Shown here: positions 62,382 through 64,000 of the stretch, one piece after another
Position numbering within the stretch: the first letter of the stretch is position 1
How the letters are laid out: the number at the start of each line of letters is the position of its first letter
DNA from: Marinihelvus sp036351115
GTDB lineage: Bacteria > Pseudomonadota > Gammaproteobacteria > Xanthomonadales > SZUA-36
Direction of reading: 5' to 3'
DNA length: 64,000 nucleotides
Assembly: GCA_036351115.1 (NCBI GenBank)
Contig: JAZBOL010000057.1
Span: 62,001 to 126,000 of the forward strand
The notes under the pieces: generated by a model
The model's input: the letters and a program-made list of their open reading frames with translations, nothing else
Told to the model about the DNA's origin: nothing
Databases searched by the model: none
Translations under genes and position numbers: made by a program

Positions 62382-63992
62382 TCAGCGGGTCTGTGCCGCC
62401 GGCGAACCCAGGGCCTCGCACAGGGCGATATTGTCCGGCACGACGCGCTCGATCGGAATCTGTCCCGGCGCCGCCAGGCCATCGAGCCGAAAAGTGACCA
62501 TGCCCTGGTTGCAACCGGTGAAGTCGACGCGGAGCGTGCCCGCCGGCCGGCTTTCCGGTTCGGGCGAGGTCGCGTCGAAGCGTCCACCTTCCGTAACCGA
62601 GACCTCGAGGCTTGCACCGGTGGCGTCCACGGGACCGATGGCCGTGAACCAGCGATGGCCCGGTTCTCCGAGCACGGCCACCGCATCTGCCGGGCGTTCC
62701 GTGTCGTAGGTGAACCAGGACAGGAACAGGAGTTCCCGATCGGGAAACACGTTGATGAAAAAGCCCTGGCCGGCCGTATCCGGGTCGAACCAGGCATCGT
62801 TGAGGCCGGCATTCACGGAAAACGGCGGCTCGGAGACCGGCTCACCGTCGGACAGCCGGAACACGCCGCGCCCCGCCGCGGAAAGGTAAACCGATCCGTC
62901 CTCCCCGGCGCCAAAGGTGAGAATGCTGAACCCGCTGTTGTCCAGGACGTCCTGCCGCCAGTCGTCCGCCTCGCGCCGCAGGCCCCAGATCGTGCCCGTG
63001 CAGTAGTCTCCGAACAGGTAGCGCCCGTGCAGGTCGGGATAGGCGCTCCCGCGATAGACGACGCCGCCGGTGACGGAACAGCCCTGTCCGTGGTCATAGC
63101 CGCCGACCGGCAGAACCAGGTCCCGCGTGTCGCAACCGGACTGGAAGCATTCCTCGCCCTCCATGCGATTCCACCCGTAATTCTGGCCGCCGCCGTCCAG
63201 GGCGCCCTGCACGTTGATTTCTTCGAAGCGGTTCTGGCCCACATCGGCGATGTACAGATCGCCCAGGAGGGGATCGAAGGCCATCCGCCAGGGATTGCGC
63301 AAGCCGAGCGCCCAGATCTCGTCCCGGAGGGGCTCGCCGATGAAGGGGTTGTCCGGCGGGACGGCATAGGTGCCGTGCGCCGGATCGACATCGATGCGGA
63401 TCAGCTTGCCCAGCAGCGACGTCGGGTTCTGGGCCAACCCATCCGGGTCGCCGGCGCCGCCGCCGTCGCCGATGCCGAGGTACAGGTAGCCATCCGTGCC
63501 AAACTGGATTTGCCCGCCATTGTGGTTCGACCGGGGCTGGGCCACGGTGAGGATAATCTCCTCGCTGGACGCGAGGGCCTGGTCCGGATCTGTTGAACGG
63601 CGGAACCGGGATAGAACCGTGTCCCCGTCAAGGTTCGTATACCAGGTGTAGAACGCCCCGGTGTGACGATAATCCGGCGGGAACGCGAGACTGAGCAAGC
63701 CCCGTTCGCCACCCGTGGCAACGCGGTCACGCAGGTCCAGGAAGGGCGCATCGAGCTCTTCGCCGTTCTCGATCACCCAGATTCGGCCGGCCTGTTCCAC
63801 CAGGTACAGGCGACCGCTGCCGTCGCCGGCGTTGCGTATATCCACCACCGCCGGCCGGTCCGAGATCGGTTCGTACTGCAGGCTGACCGCGCCTGCCGGT
63901 CCGGGATAGAACAGAAGCCCGCACAGGAGAAAAGCCAGGGGAAGCGCCAGGAAAAACGGCGAGGACAGGCCGCGGTGCAGCAACCACCGCAC
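62382..63992 (-). CDS. PQQ-dependent soluble aldose (glucose) dehydrogenase-like protein with extra C-terminal domain
   Basis: This 536-residue exported protein has an N-terminal signal (FFLALPLAFLLCGLLF) and a six-blade propeller of the soluble aldose sugar dehydrogenase type: GERGLLSLAFPPDY, NHNGGQIQFGTDGYLYLGIGD and GLRNPWRMAFDP are the family signatures. Residues from about 395 form a separate domain with GQGFFINVFP and FLSWFTYDT, seen in proteins of Xanthomonadales relatives. It oxidises sugars in the periplasm with PQQ; the acceptor is unknown. GTG 63992 is the first start in the window; the true start may lie beyond the edge. Confidence 0.85.
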   Translation of the reverse strand: MRWLLHRGLSSPFFLALPLAFLLCGLLFYPGPAGAVSLQYEPISDRPAVVDIRNAGDGSGRLYLVEQAGRIWVIENGEELDAPFLDLRDRVATGGERGLLSLAFPPDYRHTGAFYTWYTNLDGDTVLSRFRRSTDPDQALASSEEIILTVAQPRSNHNGGQIQFGTDGYLYLGIGDGGGAGDPDGLAQNPTSLLGKLIRIDVDPAHGTYAVPPDNPFIGEPLRDEIWALGLRNPWRMAFDPLLGDLYIADVGQNRFEEINVQGALDGGGQNYGWNRMEGEECFQSGCDTRDLVLPVGGYDHGQGCSVTGGVVYRGSAYPDLHGRYLFGDYCTGTIWGLRREADDWRQDVLDNSGFSILTFGAGEDGSVYLSAAGRGVFRLSDGEPVSEPPFSVNAGLNDAWFDPDTAGQGFFINVFPDRELLFLSWFTYDTERPADAVAVLGEPGHRWFTAIGPVDATGASLEVSVTEGGRFDATSPEPESRPAGTLRVDFTGCNQGMVTFRLDGLAAPGQIPIERVVPDNIALCEALGSPAAQTR

Positions 63993-64000
63993 AGCCTTCG

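Noticed and set aside
1..64000. tRNA, rRNA, CRISPR, insertion sequence or prophage
   Set aside because: I saw no direct repeats with spacers, no transposase, integrase or phage proteins and no structural RNA; gene order and composition look uniform. A dedicated tRNA or IS search was not possible.

Overview
The window is GC-rich, densely coded chromosomal DNA from a Gram-negative bacterium. Forty-nine protein genes are supported, no gap between genes exceeds about 200 bases, and I saw no rRNA, tRNA, CRISPR array, transposase or integrase. TonB receptor, lipoprotein, outer-membrane barrel, Tat-signal and CTERM-type genes point to a proteobacterium. The gene content and the C-terminal domain of the sugar dehydrogenase suggest a gammaproteobacterium near Xanthomonadales or Chromatiales; this placement is an inference.

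Bases 1-14472 are all plus-strand. They hold an unidentified gene end and a nucleoside-symporter-type MFS carrier, then a carnitine-type pair (BKACE enzyme cdhC and thioesterase cdhB) and an HxE-type Fe(II)/2-oxoglutarate oxygenase behind a perfect palindrome. Next is a three-gene, stop/start-overlapping operon of a 2-oxoacid:ferredoxin oxidoreductase (korA, korB) with a ferritin-like protein. An outer-membrane protein, class I aldolase, SYLF protein, phosphoglucomutase and a large secreted zinc protease ending in a clear terminator complete the block.

Bases 14.6-29.8 kb alternate in strand: a barrel protein, a CTERM-anchored surface protein, DUF427, a pullulanase, HdeD, a divergent nucleotidyl-cyclase-like protein, a quinol-monooxygenase-like protein overlapping a MATE exporter, a CBS protein, a PhzF-like enzyme, a Tat-exported SDR, an S9 peptidase lipoprotein, an orphan Gram-negative sortase and a sodium symporter. 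Bases 29.9-40.2 kb hold a periplasmic catalase-peroxidase, a Rieske oxygenase coupled to an MFS carrier, a prolyl oligopeptidase lipoprotein with a sialidase-fold protein, and a secreted M17 aminopeptidase.

Bases 40.3-43.1 kb are a translationally coupled surface-sugar set (hexapeptide acyltransferase, DegT aminotransferase, glycosyltransferase). Bases 43.2-53.0 kb form an iron island: a ferric-iron ABC importer with its permease divergent, a membrane-fused spermidine-synthase-like protein, and a TonB receptor with a DUF6607-like lipoprotein; Fur-box-like palindromes precede fbpA and the receptor. Bases 53.0-57.5 kb carry the least explained set: a methyltransferase with a kinase-like N-terminal loop, a 76-residue LDPGTGS membrane protein, and a divergent membrane sulfatase-fold protein with duplicated C-terminal domains. 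The window closes with a P-domain surface protein, a Tat-exported molybdenum hydroxylase pair (iorBA type) and a PQQ-type sugar dehydrogenase with an added domain.
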